Shown here piece by piece: positions 51,082-59,234 of a stretch of 64,000 bases of DNA (the first letter of the stretch is position 1; each line of letters opens with the position of its first letter). Position numbers and translations under genes: made by a program. The stretch is from Lewinellaceae bacterium SD302 (GTDB lineage Bacteria; Bacteroidota; Bacteroidia; Chitinophagales; Saprospiraceae), in NCBI GenBank assembly GCA_002591745.1, contig PDLQ01000006.1:157701-221700 (forward strand). The letters are read 5' to 3'. Below the pieces are notes generated by a model. It was not told where the DNA came from, ran no database searches, and was given only the letters and a program-made list of their open reading frames with translations.

Positions 51082-51115
51082 ACAGCCACCGCAAAGTCCA
51101 CTTTTCGGTGGCTGT
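51082..51115 (+). terminator. Terminator after the VOC gene
   Basis: ACAGCCACCG (51082-51091) and CGGTGGCTGT (51106-51115) pair perfectly over 10 bases with a 14-base loop, then a T-rich run (GTTGT). Confidence 0.75.
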
Positions 51116-51148
51116 GTTGTACTTTGGTCACAAACTCATACCGAGAAA

Positions 51149-51976
51149 ATGACCCACCGCATCCTGGACCCCCATCCGGACCTGCGTCCGTTTGTTAAAT
51201 GTTACTGGACCCTTGAAATCCCTTCCAGCAAAGCTCCAGCGCGTAATACCATTGTCCCGGACGGTTGCATCAAACTGATTTTTCATCACGCCGACCCTTA
51301 CCGGCACCTTCCGACCGACGGTCCACCCATCCAACTCCCTTCCTGTTTCGTCGTTGGCCAATTAACCCAACCCTACGCGGTAGAACCAATGGGTAAGACC
51401 GCCACCTTTTTCGTCTGCTTTCACCCCAACGGCTTTCTACCTTTTACCTCTTTACCAATCAGGGAAATGGAAAACAAGGCTATTCCCCTATCCACGGTAT
51501 TCGGGCCGGCTGGGAACCAACTCGGTCAGGACATTTTAAATGCCGCCTCTACCGAAAACAGAATAGCCAAAGCAGAAGCATTCCTTTTTGCGCGACTAAG
51601 CGAGAAAAAGACCATTGACCGTATCGTCGACTCGACCGTAGCATCGATTCTTACGGCCAACGGAAAGCAGTCTGTCAGTGAATTATCAAATCACCATGCT
51701 GTCAGTCGGCGTCAATTGGCGCGTAAATTTTCTACCACCATCGGTCTTAGCCCCAAGCAGCTTTCAAAGACCATCCGACTCCAGGCAGCGTTAAAGTTGC
51801 TATTGGCGAAAGACCATAACAAGCTGACGGAGTTGGCCTACCAAAACGAGTATTATGACCAGGCCCACTTCATAAGAGAATTTAAAGAATTTACGGGGCT
51901 GACCCCAAAAGAATTTTACGGAAACGAACTAAAAATGTCATTGATTTTTGACGGTGCTGATTTTCCGCAGCAATAG
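51149..51976 (+). CDS. AraC-family transcriptional regulator with DUF6597-type N-terminus
   Basis: A 275-residue regulator. The N-terminal part (LRPFVKCYWTLEI, TIVPDGCIKLIFHH, VGQLTQPYAVEPMG) is the ligand domain common in AraC members annotated DUF6597. The C-terminal AraC DNA-binding domain is VSELSNHHAVSRRQLARKFS and LAYQNEYYDQAHFIREFKEF with TGLTPKEF. It sits between the VOC gene and the DUF983/cyd genes; its targets are unknown. Confidence 0.9.
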   Translation: MTHRILDPHPDLRPFVKCYWTLEIPSSKAPARNTIVPDGCIKLIFHHADPYRHLPTDGPPIQLPSCFVVGQLTQPYAVEPMGKTATFFVCFHPNGFLPFTSLPIREMENKAIPLSTVFGPAGNQLGQDILNAASTENRIAKAEAFLFARLSEKKTIDRIVDSTVASILTANGKQSVSELSNHHAVSRRQLARKFSTTIGLSPKQLSKTIRLQAALKLLLAKDHNKLTELAYQNEYYDQAHFIREFKEFTGLTPKEFYGNELKMSLIFDGADFPQQ

Positions 51977-52011
51977 TCTCCCGTCAGAAATGAAACACAA
52001 TAGACTACTAT

Positions 52012-52025
52012 GTGATCTGTATCAC
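52012..52025. promoter_or_regulatory. Crp/Fnr-type operator ahead of DUF983-cydAB
   Basis: GTGATCTGTATCAC, perfect TGAT-N4-ATCA symmetry, ending 61 bases before the DUF983 ATG. A GATCTTTG element follows about 24 bases later, the same spacing as upstream of the persulfide dioxygenase. Confidence 0.7.
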
Positions 52026-52086
52026 CAAATGACCGTGCTCCCCCGCTGATCTTTGTCTTATTAAGCCAACCCGAATTCATCTGATT

Positions 52087-52479
52087 ATGCCGCAATGGAT
52101 TAAAGACACTGACGCAATGTTCAAACACAAATGCGCCGAATGCCATCAAGGGGACCTATTCCCAACCGGTTCATTTAGTTTCAATAAGCCATTCGAGATG
52201 TACGAACGCTGCCCTAAGTGTAATGCCAACTATTATCCCGAACCGGGATTTTATTATGGCGCAATGTTCATGTCTTACATTTTCTCTGCCTTTATTATAC
52301 TTGGGATCGTAATGCTCTTACATTGGGTAATTGGGCTATCACTGGCAACTTCATTTTTTTGGTTATTATTGATCGTAGTTGTCTTTTTCGTTTGGTGGTT
52401 CCGTTTTGCCCGTTCATTTTGGTTAAACCTAATGGTTGGATTCCGACCAGAGAAAGCAGCGATTGCAAAAGGTAATTGA
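52087..52479 (+). CDS. DUF983 zinc-ribbon membrane protein
   Basis: A 130-residue protein. The N-terminal zinc ribbon has CAECHQGDLFP and RCPKCNANYYPEPGFYYGAM. Two membrane segments follow (SYIFSAFIILGIVMLLHWVI and FFWLLLIVVVFFVWWF). DUF983 proteins commonly accompany respiratory oxidases; the gene here precedes cydA by 36 bases under a shared Crp/Fnr box, supporting a role in oxidase assembly or regulation (inference). Confidence 0.88.
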   Translation: MPQWIKDTDAMFKHKCAECHQGDLFPTGSFSFNKPFEMYERCPKCNANYYPEPGFYYGAMFMSYIFSAFIILGIVMLLHWVIGLSLATSFFWLLLIVVVFFVWWFRFARSFWLNLMVGFRPEKAAIAKGN

Positions 52480-52515
52480 TCATTTTATTGCTGAATACCT
52501 CTAAGTTTTAAATTT

Positions 52516-53895
52516 ATGGACGTAGACGTTGAAATTCTAGCCCGCATACAATTTGCATTTACTATAGCTTTCCATTATATCTACCCGCCCTTAAGTATCG
52601 GATTGGGCCTGTTGATGGTAATTATGGAAGGTCTTTACCTGAAAACGGGGAATAAGATTTACGAAACGATGTGCCGTTTCTGGACCAAGATTTTCGCCCT
52701 CACTTTCGGCATTGGCGTAGCGACCGGTATCGTGATGGAATTCGAATTCGGCACCAATTGGGCGACTTATTCCCGCTACGTCGGTGATATTTTCGGGAGT
52801 GCACTTGCGGCAGAAGGCATCTTCGCCTTTGCCTTGGAGAGCGGTTTTCTCGGAATTTTGCTATTTGGTTGGAACCGGGTCTGCTCGCGCGTTCACTTCA
52901 TCGCTACCCTTGGTGTTTTCCTCGGGTCGGCTTTCTCGGCCGTCTGGATTACGGTGGCAAATAGCTGGCAGCAAACGCCCGCAGGTTATAAGATTGTCGG
53001 GGAAGGCTTACAAGCCAAAGCGGAGATCGTTGATTTTTGGGCGATGGTTTTCAATCCCAGCAGTATCGACCGGATGTTACATGTCTGGATCGGCGCGTTC
53101 CTGGCCGGTGCATTCCTGGTGCTCAGTGTGCATGCTTATTACCTCATTCGGGGGCGTTACGTGGAGTTGTCACAAAAAGCTTTTAAGATTGCGCTGGTTG
53201 TAGCTACGGTTTTCAGCTTAAGCCAATTGTTTACCGGCCACCGCAGTGCGGAATATGTAGCGGAATACCAGCCGGCGAAACTTGCTGCTATGGAAGGACA
53301 CTTTGACGAGGAGGGTCCAGCGGACCTTTACATCTTGGGGTGGGTAGACAAAGAGTCCCAAACTACTACCGGCATTAGTGTACCCGGCGGGCTGGGTTTT
53401 CTGCTTGAACAGGACTTTGATGCGCCCGTCACCGGTCTAAACGCTTTTCCGGAGGAAGATCGCCCCGGCCAGGTTAATGCCGTTTTCCAATTTTATCATT
53501 TAATGGTGGCTATCGGGATGACCCTGATCGGGCTTACACTGTTAGCCTGCTTCTTCTGGTCGCGTGGAACGCTGTTCGATCGAAAGTGGTTTCTTTGGAT
53601 TTTCGTCTGGGCCGTCGCGCTACCACAGATGGCCAATCAGTTTGGTTGGTTCTCGGCGGAAATGGGCCGTCAGCCATGGGTGGTCTACGGTCACCTGCGG
53701 ACCTCGGATGCCCTATCACAAGTAGTGACCGCCAATCAGGTTTTGTTCTCTCTGATCGGGTTTTCGATCATTTATTTGCTGCTGGCAGCATTGTTCTTCT
53801 ACATCCTGAATAAGAAGATCAAGAAGGGCCCATACGATGAAAGTGATGTCGACGACCGGCCGCTGCAGGAAGGTATCGCCGAAGCTATTACTTAG
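52516..53895 (+). CDS. cydA: Cytochrome bd ubiquinol oxidase subunit I
   Basis: A 459-residue membrane subunit with a short Q-loop (the E. coli form is ~520 residues). Heme ligands: His20 in IAFHYIYPPLSIG, His in SVHAYYLIRGRY and the Met in AEMGRQPWVVYG; GRQPW is the family hallmark. The periplasmic Q-loop contains SVPGGLGFL-like GISVPGGLGFLLEQDF. Reduces oxygen to water with quinol, with high oxygen affinity and resistance to sulfide. The latter fits the adjacent sulfide oxidation genes. Confidence 0.96.
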   Translation: MDVDVEILARIQFAFTIAFHYIYPPLSIGLGLLMVIMEGLYLKTGNKIYETMCRFWTKIFALTFGIGVATGIVMEFEFGTNWATYSRYVGDIFGSALAAEGIFAFALESGFLGILLFGWNRVCSRVHFIATLGVFLGSAFSAVWITVANSWQQTPAGYKIVGEGLQAKAEIVDFWAMVFNPSSIDRMLHVWIGAFLAGAFLVLSVHAYYLIRGRYVELSQKAFKIALVVATVFSLSQLFTGHRSAEYVAEYQPAKLAAMEGHFDEEGPADLYILGWVDKESQTTTGISVPGGLGFLLEQDFDAPVTGLNAFPEEDRPGQVNAVFQFYHLMVAIGMTLIGLTLLACFFWSRGTLFDRKWFLWIFVWAVALPQMANQFGWFSAEMGRQPWVVYGHLRTSDALSQVVTANQVLFSLIGFSIIYLLLAALFFYILNKKIKKGPYDESDVDDRPLQEGIAEAIT

Positions 53896-53953
53896 CTTTT
53901 TTTGATCTTCCTACCATTTATTTTAATCCAACTTGCCCCATCAGCCGACTATC

Positions 53954-55057
53954 ATGAAATATCTTCTGCTACTTCCTTTGGCACTCTTACTCACCGCCTG
54001 CGGCACGGATGGCCCAGACGGCTACTCTACTCTTGCAGGAATCGATTACCAAACGCTCTGGTTCCTGGTAGTGGGAGCCGTATTTACCGGCTATGCGATC
54101 CTGGATGGATTCGATCTCGGCGCAGGAGCCTGGCACTTGTTTTTCCGCAAGGAAGAGAGCAGGAGAATTGCGTTGAACGCCGTCGGCCCGGTGTGGGATG
54201 GTAACGAGGTTTGGTTGGTGATTGGTGGTGGAACACTTTTTGCCGGCTTTCCGATGGTGTACGCGACCTTGTTTTCGGCGATGTACGTGCCCTTTATGCT
54301 TTTCTTGTTTGCGCTGATCTTTCGGGCGGTATCCATTGAGTTCAGGGGAAAAGAACCCATGCAATGGTGGCGGAACATGTGGGATGTTTCCTATAGCGTA
54401 TCGAGTGCATTGCTGGCTGTTCTGTTAGGCGTCGTACTCGGTAATGTTCTGCAGGGCATGCCCCTTGACGCGAACTATGAGCACTCAGGTGATTGGTTAG
54501 CCTTCTTTAATCCCTACGCTTTTTTGGTCGGCTTAACCTCTCTTGCCCTATTCATGATGCACGGAGCAATTTATCTGACGATGAAGACGGAGGGACGGTT
54601 GTTTGCCAAAGTTAACCGGTTGTTGCAGCGTTCCATCATTGCTTTTGTGATTCTGTTTGTACTACTGACGTTCTATACCTTACTCTATATTCCCCATTTG
54701 TCCGATGGATTCAAAGCGCGGCCGTGGCTGTTTATAGTCCCCGTGTTAGCGGTGATGGCCATTGCCAACATACCCCGACTGGTGACTAAACAAAAGTATC
54801 TGTCGGCCTTCATTTTCAGCGCCATTACCGTCGGTTTACTGTTGATCACCGTCGCAATCGAACTCTACCCTACTATCATCATTGACAGTAGCGGCCGGGG
54901 GAATGACATCACGGTTTATAATGGCGTAGCCTCTAATAAGTCGCTGGGCATTATGCTGGTTTTCGTCGCAGTGGGTGTACCGCTGGTAATCTCATATACG
55001 GTCTTCGTCTACAAGACCTTCTGGGGCAAAGTGCGCTTGGATGAACACAGTTATTAG
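53954..55057 (+). CDS. cydB: Cytochrome bd oxidase subunit II with an N-terminal lipoprotein signal
   Basis: A 367-residue subunit from the ATG at 53954. The CydB core starts near residue 30 (DYQTLWFLVVGAVFTGYAIL, then DGFDLGAGA) and has NAVGPVWDGNEVWLV and GTLFAGFPMVYA. The core aligns with normal CydB starts, but it is preceded by KYLLLLPLALLLTAC and a short Gly/Asp linker, i.e. a complete lipoprotein signal with Cys16. CydB normally begins directly with its first membrane helix. Whether the signal is cleaved and lipidated is unknown. Follows cydA by 58 bases. Confidence 0.93.
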   Translation: MKYLLLLPLALLLTACGTDGPDGYSTLAGIDYQTLWFLVVGAVFTGYAILDGFDLGAGAWHLFFRKEESRRIALNAVGPVWDGNEVWLVIGGGTLFAGFPMVYATLFSAMYVPFMLFLFALIFRAVSIEFRGKEPMQWWRNMWDVSYSVSSALLAVLLGVVLGNVLQGMPLDANYEHSGDWLAFFNPYAFLVGLTSLALFMMHGAIYLTMKTEGRLFAKVNRLLQRSIIAFVILFVLLTFYTLLYIPHLSDGFKARPWLFIVPVLAVMAIANIPRLVTKQKYLSAFIFSAITVGLLLITVAIELYPTIIIDSSGRGNDITVYNGVASNKSLGIMLVFVAVGVPLVISYTVFVYKTFWGKVRLDEHSY

Positions 55058-55144
55058 GGATTAAATGTCCGGAAGCCCGAAGGAGTGAAATAAGAAGATA
55101 AAATGGCTTCAGTCACTCTGCCGTTCAATACTTCGGCCATAACT

Positions 55145-56695
55145 TTAATCAATTACTGCTCGTAAAGCCGCCGCTGGCTGTACGATCCGTCCCAATTGAG
55201 CTTCTTCACTCGTAACTTTTCCAGTCTGGTAAAGGATCTTATAGATCTCGTCAGTAGTCAGCTCCGGCTGCTGGGATTTCAGGACAGCGATCAGGCCAGC
55301 GACGAAAGGACAGGCCATACTGGTACCGCTCTGGCTTTTGTATCTGTTGTTGGGAAAAGTACTGTGAATGGCAACCCCCGGCGCGGCAATGGCCATTTTG
55401 ATCTTGCCTACCCGATTGCTGAACGGTGCCCGCAGCGATAATTCGTCGATAGCCGAGACACAAATGGCACCGGCGGCGTTGGCGGGAGAAAAGCCCGTTG
55501 CCTCCCGATTGCTGTTACCGGCCGCAGCCACCACGATCACATTGTTACGACGGGCGTAACTGACTGCCTGGTTATAAGCGCGTTGCCGACTACTATTACT
55601 GTATCCGCCCAGGGACATGGAAATTACGTCCACTCCGCTGTCCACTGCTTCCAGCATGCCCTGGATGATGGTCTTCTGCGTACCGGCTCCTCCCGCGCTG
55701 AGTACCTTAATGCTGGTGATCTCGACCAAGCCGTTATTGCCAGCTGGACTGGCAATACCAACACCGTTATCGGTTACGCCAGCCGCAATTCCGGCGCAGT
55801 GGGTACCGTGGCCCCGGGGGTCGTTGTCGTATTTCGTCTGGGTACTGAAATAATTGTCTTCAATATCTTCGTGGCCGGCGTCGATGCCGGTGTCCAGAAT
55901 AGCGATCTTGATTTTTTTAGCCGGCTTGAGTTGACGAAGTAGATCGTAATACTCTTGCATCTCCAACGCATTCATGGCCCATTGTTTGTCCACTTCGGGA
56001 TCGTTGGTCAGGGGGCGTTCGACAGCAGTAGTTTTGGCGTTGGCGAAATTGAGGTCTACAGCTACGGTTTCGTTATCTTCCACCCAGTCTACCATCTGGC
56101 TTTTTTCAATTAGTGCGAGCGTAGGTGCTCCGGCTTCGGGGACATTCAATACGTAGAAGTCGTCTAATTCGGTAGCATTTTCGTCGTGCATCATGAAAGC
56201 TTTGCTACTTTGATAGCCATTATCCTCCGCCCAGGCCTGCAACTCGGCTTCGGTGACATTTTCCCGCTTTTCAATGAGGTATTCTCCCTCCGGGTCCGGT
56301 TTGGAGAAAGTACCAATTGGGGTGTTTTGAGCAGACTTCAAAGTAGCAGGGTCAGCGGAATCATCGGCGCTGGTTGGCTCGGCTTCGAAGGGCAAAAGAT
56401 AGACCAGCCCATAGACCAGTGCAATGCCTGCCATAGCGTGCCAGATCTTGATGCGTTTGGCTACGGCCAGGCTCTGTAGAAATCCAGCTACGCCGATGAG
56501 CAGAAAATCACGGATAACCAACGGCAATTTTTCATCGAAGCTCGTGAACGAGGCGTAATGAGTTATGACCAGACCAAAGGCCCCGGCGTAAGTGGCGTAC
56601 ATCCATAATGAGGCGTCAGCCTTGCTGCTGCGGTAGAACCAGAGGCTCAACGCAACAATGGTGAAAATGACAAAAATGAACGGAGGGAAGAGCAT
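55145..56695 (-). CDS. Membrane-anchored subtilisin-like serine protease (S8)
   Basis: A 516-residue protease. The first ~100 residues hold four membrane helices (e.g. FIFVIFTIVALSLWF, LLIGVAGFLQSLAVA, IALVYGLVYLLPF) instead of a signal peptide. Residues ~115-245 form an inhibitor-like propeptide, then the S8 domain with Asp268 (AILDTGIDAGHED), His296 (GHGTHCAGIAAG), Asn394 (AAGNSN) and Ser459 (SGTSMACPFVAG). All catalytic residues are present. Two TGCTACTTTG copies in opposite orientation (56203-56212, 56339-56348) fall in the propeptide region and encode GYQSSKAF and DPATLKS. Substrate unknown. Confidence 0.9.
   Translation of the reverse strand: MLFPPFIFVIFTIVALSLWFYRSSKADASLWMYATYAGAFGLVITHYASFTSFDEKLPLVIRDFLLIGVAGFLQSLAVAKRIKIWHAMAGIALVYGLVYLLPFEAEPTSADDSADPATLKSAQNTPIGTFSKPDPEGEYLIEKRENVTEAELQAWAEDNGYQSSKAFMMHDENATELDDFYVLNVPEAGAPTLALIEKSQMVDWVEDNETVAVDLNFANAKTTAVERPLTNDPEVDKQWAMNALEMQEYYDLLRQLKPAKKIKIAILDTGIDAGHEDIEDNYFSTQTKYDNDPRGHGTHCAGIAAGVTDNGVGIASPAGNNGLVEITSIKVLSAGGAGTQKTIIQGMLEAVDSGVDVISMSLGGYSNSSRQRAYNQAVSYARRNNVIVVAAAGNSNREATGFSPANAAGAICVSAIDELSLRAPFSNRVGKIKMAIAAPGVAIHSTFPNNRYKSQSGTSMACPFVAGLIAVLKSQQPELTTDEIYKILYQTGKVTSEEAQLGRIVQPAAALRAVID
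56199..56353. repeat. Opposed TGCTACTTTG pair inside the subtilase gene
   Basis: TTTGCTACTTTGATAGCC (plus, core 56203-56212) and GACTTCAAAGTAGCAGGG (minus, core 56339-56348), 126 bases apart. The reading frame is uninterrupted across both. Confidence 0.65.
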
Positions 56696-56711
56696 AGGGA
56701 GGAGATTGAGC

Positions 56712-56879
56712 TATGAACTCGTTCAAACTTTTGGTTCCTGGTCGAGAACTAGCAAATATTTGCTTAGACTAACGCTCAGATTGGGAGCTTGGCCATAGCC
56801 AAGTGACCGTTCTTAGCGTGAAGTATAAGCGGATAGTTGCAGTCTGTAGGCCGGAAGTATAAAGTTTGAACGGGTTCTA
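56712..56879. repeat. Inverted-repeat element, MITE-like
   Basis: ATGAACTCGTTCAAACTT (ends 56730) is mirrored by AAGTTTGAACGGGTTCTA (56862-56879). The interior contains CTTGGC-CATA-GCCAAG. No coding capacity. Terminal-repeat architecture and size resemble the elements at 5352 and 13169 though the sequences differ. Confidence 0.5.
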
Positions 56880-57165
56880 TACCTAAGATACGACTCGAAG
56901 GGAGAGATTGTTGCTTTCTTCTACAAACGACGGGTTAAAATAGACGCTTGCAGTTTGTGGACGGCCGTTTCTCGCTTGTGGATACAAAGCTAAAGGACGA
57001 TCGATAAAGCGATCTTGTGGAGGCGATTTCAAATTCTGAAGTCCCTGTTTTAATTCCAGTCCTACCCTCACCTGCGAGTAACGAGTGCCCATAAAAACAA
57101 CGGCTGACCACAAACAAAGCGTCCATTATTCTTTCCAAAACTTGCGAAGTCCAGAAAATCGCTTT

Positions 57166-57197
57166 ACTATTGCAGTGTATTAATGAACTAATACACT
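57166..57197 (+). promoter_or_regulatory. GntR (YtrA-type) operator and promoter of the ABC transporter operon
   Basis: AGTGTATTA (57174-57182) and TAATACACT (57189-57197) form a perfect 9-base inverted repeat with a 6-base spacer, abutting the ATG at 57198. A -7-like TACTATTG lies at 57166-57173, so the operator covers the probable transcription start. The operon's own GntR protein is the natural ligand. Confidence 0.7.
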
Positions 57198-58043
57198 ATG
57201 ATGATTATCAATATCAATAAGCTTTCCGTTAGTTACGGCCGCGGCGAAAAGGTGCTGGACCAACTCGATTTACGGCTCGATTCCGGCAGCATCACCGCCC
57301 TGGCGGCACCGAATGGAGAAGGCAAGACTACATTGTTGAAAGCTATTTGCGGACTAAGGTTTCCGGATAGCGGCAATGTGAATGTCCTGGGCTTTGAGCC
57401 GGGAAAACGGCAAGCCCGTTTCCTGGAACAACTCTACTTTCTTCCCGCCGAGCCGAATCTACCGGCCTGGACACCCAAGAGGATCGGTACTTACTACGGA
57501 CCATTCTACCCGAATTTCAGCGACGAACTCTTTCAGAAATGTCTTGCGGACTTTTCGGTTGATCCAGACAAAATGATCGGCAAACTCTCCTTTGGCCAGC
57601 AAAGACGGGTTCAGTTGGCCTTTGCCCTGGCGGTAAGAACGGAATTACTATTGCTGGACGAGCCGACCCTGGGACTGGATATTGCCGGTAAAGACCAGTT
57701 TCGCCGCAGCCTAATACAAGCGACGGAGGATGGACAAACCGTCATTATCGCCACCCACCAACTCACTGAAGTAGAACCGGTGCTGGATAATTTGCTGGTA
57801 TTGCACGAAAAGAAGATCCATAGTCAGCTGAATATTGGCCAGGCCTACGAACAACTATCCTTCACCCTCAGTCGACAAGAGCCCAAGCCATTTGACGGCA
57901 GCTACGGTCGCCGCGTTCCGGGAGGTTGGCTGGTGGTAAAAAATGATTATTCGTCCGGCAATGCGCACCCAGATCTGGAAACACTCTACCTGGCCCTGAC
58001 CGAAGGGAAACTGAAGTTGCAAGAACCTCAAACCACCTTATAG
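57198..58043 (+). CDS. ABC transporter ATP-binding protein (YtrB-like)
   Basis: A 281-residue ATPase. Walker A is APNGEGKTTLLKA (Ala replaces the usual first Gly), signature KLSFGQQRRVQLAFAL, Walker B LLLLDEPTLGLD and switch ATHQLTEV. Motifs are functional overall. Works with the membrane protein encoded next (1 base apart) in a GntR-controlled operon resembling Gram-positive ytr systems, which respond to cell-wall antibiotics. Substrate unknown. Expression is likely repressed by the GntR protein through the operator abutting the start. Confidence 0.92.
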   Translation: MMIININKLSVSYGRGEKVLDQLDLRLDSGSITALAAPNGEGKTTLLKAICGLRFPDSGNVNVLGFEPGKRQARFLEQLYFLPAEPNLPAWTPKRIGTYYGPFYPNFSDELFQKCLADFSVDPDKMIGKLSFGQQRRVQLAFALAVRTELLLLDEPTLGLDIAGKDQFRRSLIQATEDGQTVIIATHQLTEVEPVLDNLLVLHEKKIHSQLNIGQAYEQLSFTLSRQEPKPFDGSYGRRVPGGWLVVKNDYSSGNAHPDLETLYLALTEGKLKLQEPQTTL

Positions 58044-58044
58044 T

Positions 58045-58866
58045 ATGACCTCTTTTAATCGATTCAAATTGTTATTGCTCCGGACCTGGCAACTCAGCCC
58101 ACGCTGGTACTTTTTTCTGCCGGCGGTCACCTTCTTGGGCATCAACACTTTCGGGATATTAGTCGATGGTTCTGATGGTTTTCCCAGATTTCAGGATACC
58201 GATGAAGTATTCTTGTCGCCGAGTATCCTGCTGATGCTCTTCACCTACGCCAGTACTATTTCGCTGACAATTATTGGTGTACATCTGGTTAGCAGGCACT
58301 TCAGAAATGATCAGCTTAAAACGGACAGTCTCACTTTGCCGGTTTCAAATAAGCAGTTGTATGTCATGCTGCTGCTGTCCTGCTTCATATTCTTGCCATT
58401 TTTCGGAATAATTTCAAATACCCTGATTTTCGGAATTGTGAAACTAATCGGTCTGTACGGTTTGTATCCTCGCTGGGCCTGGATGTGGCCCATTTTCAGT
58501 ATTGCCGTGTTGCCTTATATGATGATCATGATTCCTTTCATTGCTTTCGCACTGATCCAGTCTAAACAGACCATCCTTTGGGGATTAGGTGTATTTGCTG
58601 CCGGTGCCATCATTATTGCTACGATTGCAAATTGGAATCCGGATTTCATGAACTCCGTTAACCTGGAGGCCGAAAATATCGGCCAGTTGGCGAAGTTGAG
58701 TGATGACGTCTACGGACCTACTTTAGGAACAGATAGTTCGGTCGGCATCAGCCCCTTCTTCGCCACATTTTCTAATGGATGGTCTACTTCGATCTTCTTT
58801 CTGCTCGTTACTACGGGTTTATTATTGGCTAGTGGCTGGTTTGCCCTGAAAAATCGCGAGGTATGA
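58045..58866 (+). CDS. ABC transporter membrane protein
   Basis: A 273-residue membrane protein with about six helices (YFFLPAVTFLGINTFGI, ILLMLFTYASTISLTIIG, LLSCFIFLPFFGIISN, FSIAVLPYMMIMIPFIAF, LGVFAAGAIIIATIA, IFFLLVTTGLLLASGWFAL). Typical of ABC-2-like permeases that pair with short YtrB-type ATPases. Its stop overlaps the GntR start by four bases. Transported compound unknown. Confidence 0.85.
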   Translation: MTSFNRFKLLLLRTWQLSPRWYFFLPAVTFLGINTFGILVDGSDGFPRFQDTDEVFLSPSILLMLFTYASTISLTIIGVHLVSRHFRNDQLKTDSLTLPVSNKQLYVMLLLSCFIFLPFFGIISNTLIFGIVKLIGLYGLYPRWAWMWPIFSIAVLPYMMIMIPFIAFALIQSKQTILWGLGVFAAGAIIIATIANWNPDFMNSVNLEAENIGQLAKLSDDVYGPTLGTDSSVGISPFFATFSNGWSTSIFFLLVTTGLLLASGWFALKNREV

Positions 58867-59225
58867 GTATGGATTTCAAAGAACCGACCGCGATCTATCA
58901 ACAGATTGCAGATTATGGTTTGGATCAGGTACTTACGGGTAACTGGTCGGCTAATGAACGCATCCCTTCCGTCAGAAAACTGGCCGGAGAAGTCGGGGTG
59001 AACCCGAATACCGTGATGCGTGCTTTCGATTTCCTGGATCGTGAGGGCATCATCTACAACGAACGCGGCAAAGGCTTTTTCGTGAGTACTGACGGTAAGG
59101 CAAAAGCCCAATCTATCCGCCGGCAACAATTCATCAACACTACCCTGCCCCAACTTGCACACGAATTGGAATTGCTGGACATCAGCCACGACGAATTGCT
59201 TGCGCTTCTCAATAACCCCGCTTAA
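58863..59225 (+). CDS. GntR-family (YtrA-type) transcriptional regulator
   Basis: A 120-residue regulator: winged helix only, with the short C-terminal dimerisation helix of the YtrA branch. DNA-binding motif: IYQQIADYGLDQVLTGNWSA, ERIPSVRKLAGEVGVNPNTV, MRAFDFLDREGIIYNERGKG. The inverted repeat AGTGTATTA-N6-TAATACACT at the operon start is the natural site, so autoregulation is likely. Translation is coupled to the membrane protein gene by a four-base overlap. Confidence 0.93.
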   Translation: MSMDFKEPTAIYQQIADYGLDQVLTGNWSANERIPSVRKLAGEVGVNPNTVMRAFDFLDREGIIYNERGKGFFVSTDGKAKAQSIRRQQFINTTLPQLAHELELLDISHDELLALLNNPA

Positions 59226-59234
59226 TCCTTGATC

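Larger units (their letters stand above)
56696..57197. other. Intergenic region with inverted-repeat element and palindrome array
   Basis: No gene seen in 500 bases. The left part is a ~168-base inverted-repeat element (56712-56879). The middle (about 56940-57040) has short palindromic units followed by TTGTGGA. The right end is the ABC transporter promoter and operator. Confidence 0.55.

Noticed and set aside
56883..57113. 76-codon minus-strand frame downstream of the subtilase promoter region
   Set aside because: Sequence is low in hydrophobic core pattern and falls on palindromic repeats; no start signal or neighbours support it.
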